Shown here: positions 6,268 through 7,111 of the stretch, piece after piece | Layout of the letters: each line of letters opens with the position of its first letter | Position numbering within the stretch: the stretch's first letter is position 1 | From: Candidatus Halomonas stercoripullorum | GTDB lineage: Bacteria > Pseudomonadota > Gammaproteobacteria > Pseudomonadales > Halomonadaceae | DNA length: 7,111 bases | Assembly: GCA_019114645.1 (NCBI GenBank) | Contig: DXFC01000329.1 | Coordinates: 1-7,111, forward strand | Direction: 5' to 3' | The notes under the pieces: model-generated | What the model saw: the letters and a program-made list of their open reading frames with translations, nothing else | Database searches by the model: none | Told to the model about the DNA's origin: nothing | Made by a program: the position numbers and the translations under genes

Positions 6268-6311
6268 GTATGGCCTCTTTGTGTTGTTAGGTTGCCTGCA
6301 AGCCATTGAGT

Positions 6312-6347
6312 TTGACCGTGAGCTGACTAATCGGTCAAGTAGACCAA
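6312..6347. promoter_or_regulatory. Candidate operator: cluster of TGAC/GTCA half-sites, RutR-box-like
   Basis: In the 182-bp leader of the permease gene, TTGACCG at 6312-6318 and CGGTCAA at 6332-6338 form a perfect 7-bp inverted repeat, centres 20 bp apart. A second, tighter palindrome lies inside (TGAC at 6324-6327, GTCA at 6334-6337), and GACCAA follows at 6342-6347. Read on the - strand, 6338-6323 gives TTGACCGATTAGTCAG, which agrees at 11 of 14 fixed positions with the E. coli RutR box TTGACCAnnTGGTCAA as I recall it. RutR is a TetR-family sensor of uracil and thymine, so control of a nucleobase permease is plausible. The regulator itself is not in the window, and another TetR-type factor could bind here. 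Confidence 0.45.
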
Positions 6348-6362
6348 TCGTCATAGTCGGCA

Positions 6363-6368
6363 AGTATA
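6363..6368 (-). promoter_or_regulatory. Weak -10 candidate for the permease gene
   Basis: TATACT on the - strand fits a -10 box in 5 of 6 positions, but no convincing -35 is found 16-18 bp upstream. If used, the half-site cluster would lie just downstream of the transcript start, a repressor-like layout. TTGACC at 6338-6333 could instead be a -35, but no good -10 follows it. Confidence 0.25.
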
Positions 6369-6378
6369 GCGGAGCGAT

Positions 6379-6424
6379 AAAAGCGAATCTGCCATGCCCC
6401 GGTTACGCACCGAAGCATGGCAGA
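6379..6424 (-). terminator. Candidate terminator after the aminotransferase gene
   Basis: TCTGCCATGC at 6388-6397 pairs with GCATGGCAGA at 6415-6424 as a perfect 10-bp stem; inside it, CGGT at 6400-6403 and ACCG at 6409-6412 add 4 bp beyond a 2x2 internal loop. On the - strand the stem is followed by TTCGCTTTTA, an interrupted T-run. It lies 25 bases after the aminotransferase stop. The stem is strong but the T-run is imperfect, so termination may be partial. Confidence 0.6.
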
Positions 6425-6449
6425 AAGGTCGGTCGGGCTAAACGGTCAA

Positions 6450-7111
6450 TCAGTTAACAGCAGCAATAGCCTTGGCCAGATAGGCCAGGTTTTCCTGGGA
6501 GAAGCCGGCCACGTTGGCGCGCCCTGAACGTACCATGTAAATACCGAATTCATCGCGCAAACGATCAACTTGTTCAGGCTTGAGTCCAGTGTAGGAGAAC
6601 ATGCCACGCTGCTCACCGACGCAGGCAAATTTCTGTTCAAGACCATAAGGTTTCAGTGCTTCGACAAAATCACGCCGCAGCGTGTTGATGCGGTCGCGCA
6701 TTTCGGTGAGCTCTTCGCGCCACATGGCCGCCAGCTCGGCGGAATGCAGAATCTCGCTGACAATTGCACTGCCGTGAGAGGGCGGGTTGGAGTAGTTCTC
6801 CCGCGCCACGATAGCCACTTGCGAGCGGACATTTTCCATCTGCTCGTTATTTTTGGCCACCATGATCAGACAGCCGGTACGCTCGCAGTAAATGCCAAAG
6901 TTCTTGGAGCAGGAGCTGGTAATGATCACCTCGTCGAGGTTTTCGGCGAACAGACGCACACCATAGGCGTCTTCTTCGAGCCCTTCGCCGAAACCCTGAT
7001 AGGCGAAGTCGATGAGAGGCAACAGGCTGCGCTCGCGCACGACTTCCAATACTTGCTGCCACTGGCTGGCGTTCAGGTCGAAGCCGGTCGGGTTATGGCA
7101 GCAGGCGTGAA
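6450..7111 (-). CDS. Class I aspartate/aromatic amino acid aminotransferase (AspC/TyrB type), C-terminal part, cut by window edge
   Basis: The last 219 residues are present, with the N-terminal portion (about 180 residues by comparison with AspC) beyond the right edge; the frame is open to the edge, so an internal Met at 7049 is not the start. The enzyme is a cytoplasmic PLP-dependent fold-type I transaminase that moves amino groups between aspartate or aromatic amino acids and 2-oxoglutarate. Subgroup I residues visible in order: HACCHNPTG with the PLP-contacting Asn, IDFAYQGFGEGLEEDA with the ring-nitrogen Asp and the O3'-bonding Tyr, SCSKNFGIYCERTG with the Schiff-base Lys and the following phosphate-binding Arg, REN YSNPPSHG, and SGRANVAG with the Arg that binds the substrate alpha-carboxylate. 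No key residue is missing. Identity to E. coli AspC is high throughout, but AspC and TyrB cannot be told apart here, since the N-terminal substrate-side residues are missing. The stop is TGA at 6452-6450; a hairpin terminator candidate follows. Confidence 0.93.
   Translation of the reverse strand, partial: HACCHNPTGFDLNASQWQQVLEVVRERSLLPLIDFAYQGFGEGLEEDAYGVRLFAENLDEVIITSSCSKNFGIYCERTGCLIMVAKNNEQMENVRSQVAIVARENYSNPPSHGSAIVSEILHSAELAAMWREELTEMRDRINTLRRDFVEALKPYGLEQKFACVGEQRGMFSYTGLKPEQVDRLRDEFGIYMVRSGRANVAGFSQENLAYLAKAIAAVN

Noticed and set aside
6268..6363. 32-residue N-terminal extension of the permease from a TTG start
   Set aside because: Not hydrophobic or family-like, no ribosome site, and it would run through the half-site cluster; ATG 6267 has AGAGG at proper spacing.
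1..7111. CRISPR array, insertion sequence, tRNA, or defence/toxin genes
   Set aside because: No direct-repeat array, transposase motif, cloverleaf, or defence-like protein was seen on either strand; the genes are housekeeping and transport types.

Overview
The window looks like a chromosomal housekeeping segment from a gammaproteobacterium, most likely a Halomonas-type (Halomonadaceae) or Pseudomonas-like species. This rests on the purF-metZ gene order, which is known from pseudomonads and relatives, on the b561/YceI pair, on acidic exported proteins, and on a moderately high GC content judged by eye. No 16S rRNA or other decisive marker is present, so the genus is an inference. No mobile element, CRISPR array, tRNA, rRNA or phage gene was seen.

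Left part, + strand (1-2713): the last 46 codons of purF overlap the start of metZ (O-succinylhomoserine sulfhydrylase, methionine biosynthesis by direct sulfhydrylation). After a 107-bp gap comes a two-gene unit: a b561-type membrane cytochrome and a periplasmic YceI-family lipid/quinone-binding protein, the same pairing as yceJ-yceI of Escherichia coli. It is closed by a clear intrinsic terminator.

Middle part, + strand (2714-4716): a MATE-family multidrug efflux transporter with a GTG start directly after that terminator, followed by a small periplasmic Spy/CpxP-like (LTxxQ) protein. The leader of the latter holds a near-perfect palindrome and a Shine-Dalgarno-preceded, out-of-frame small ORF. 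A strong 14-bp hairpin at 4684-4715 serves as a bidirectional terminator between the convergent gene sets.

Right part, - strand (4717-7111): the 3' part of a class I aspartate/aromatic aminotransferase (aspC/tyrB type, cut by the window edge) is followed by a candidate terminator and an NCS2-family nucleobase permease. The 182-bp gap between them carries a cluster of TGAC/GTCA half-sites, one of which resembles the RutR box of E. coli, suggesting nucleobase-responsive control of the permease.

Overall this is an ordinary core region. I found no convincing new system. The items most worth checking are the RutR-like operator cluster, the leader structure of the Spy-like gene, and the unknown substrate of the NCS2 permease.
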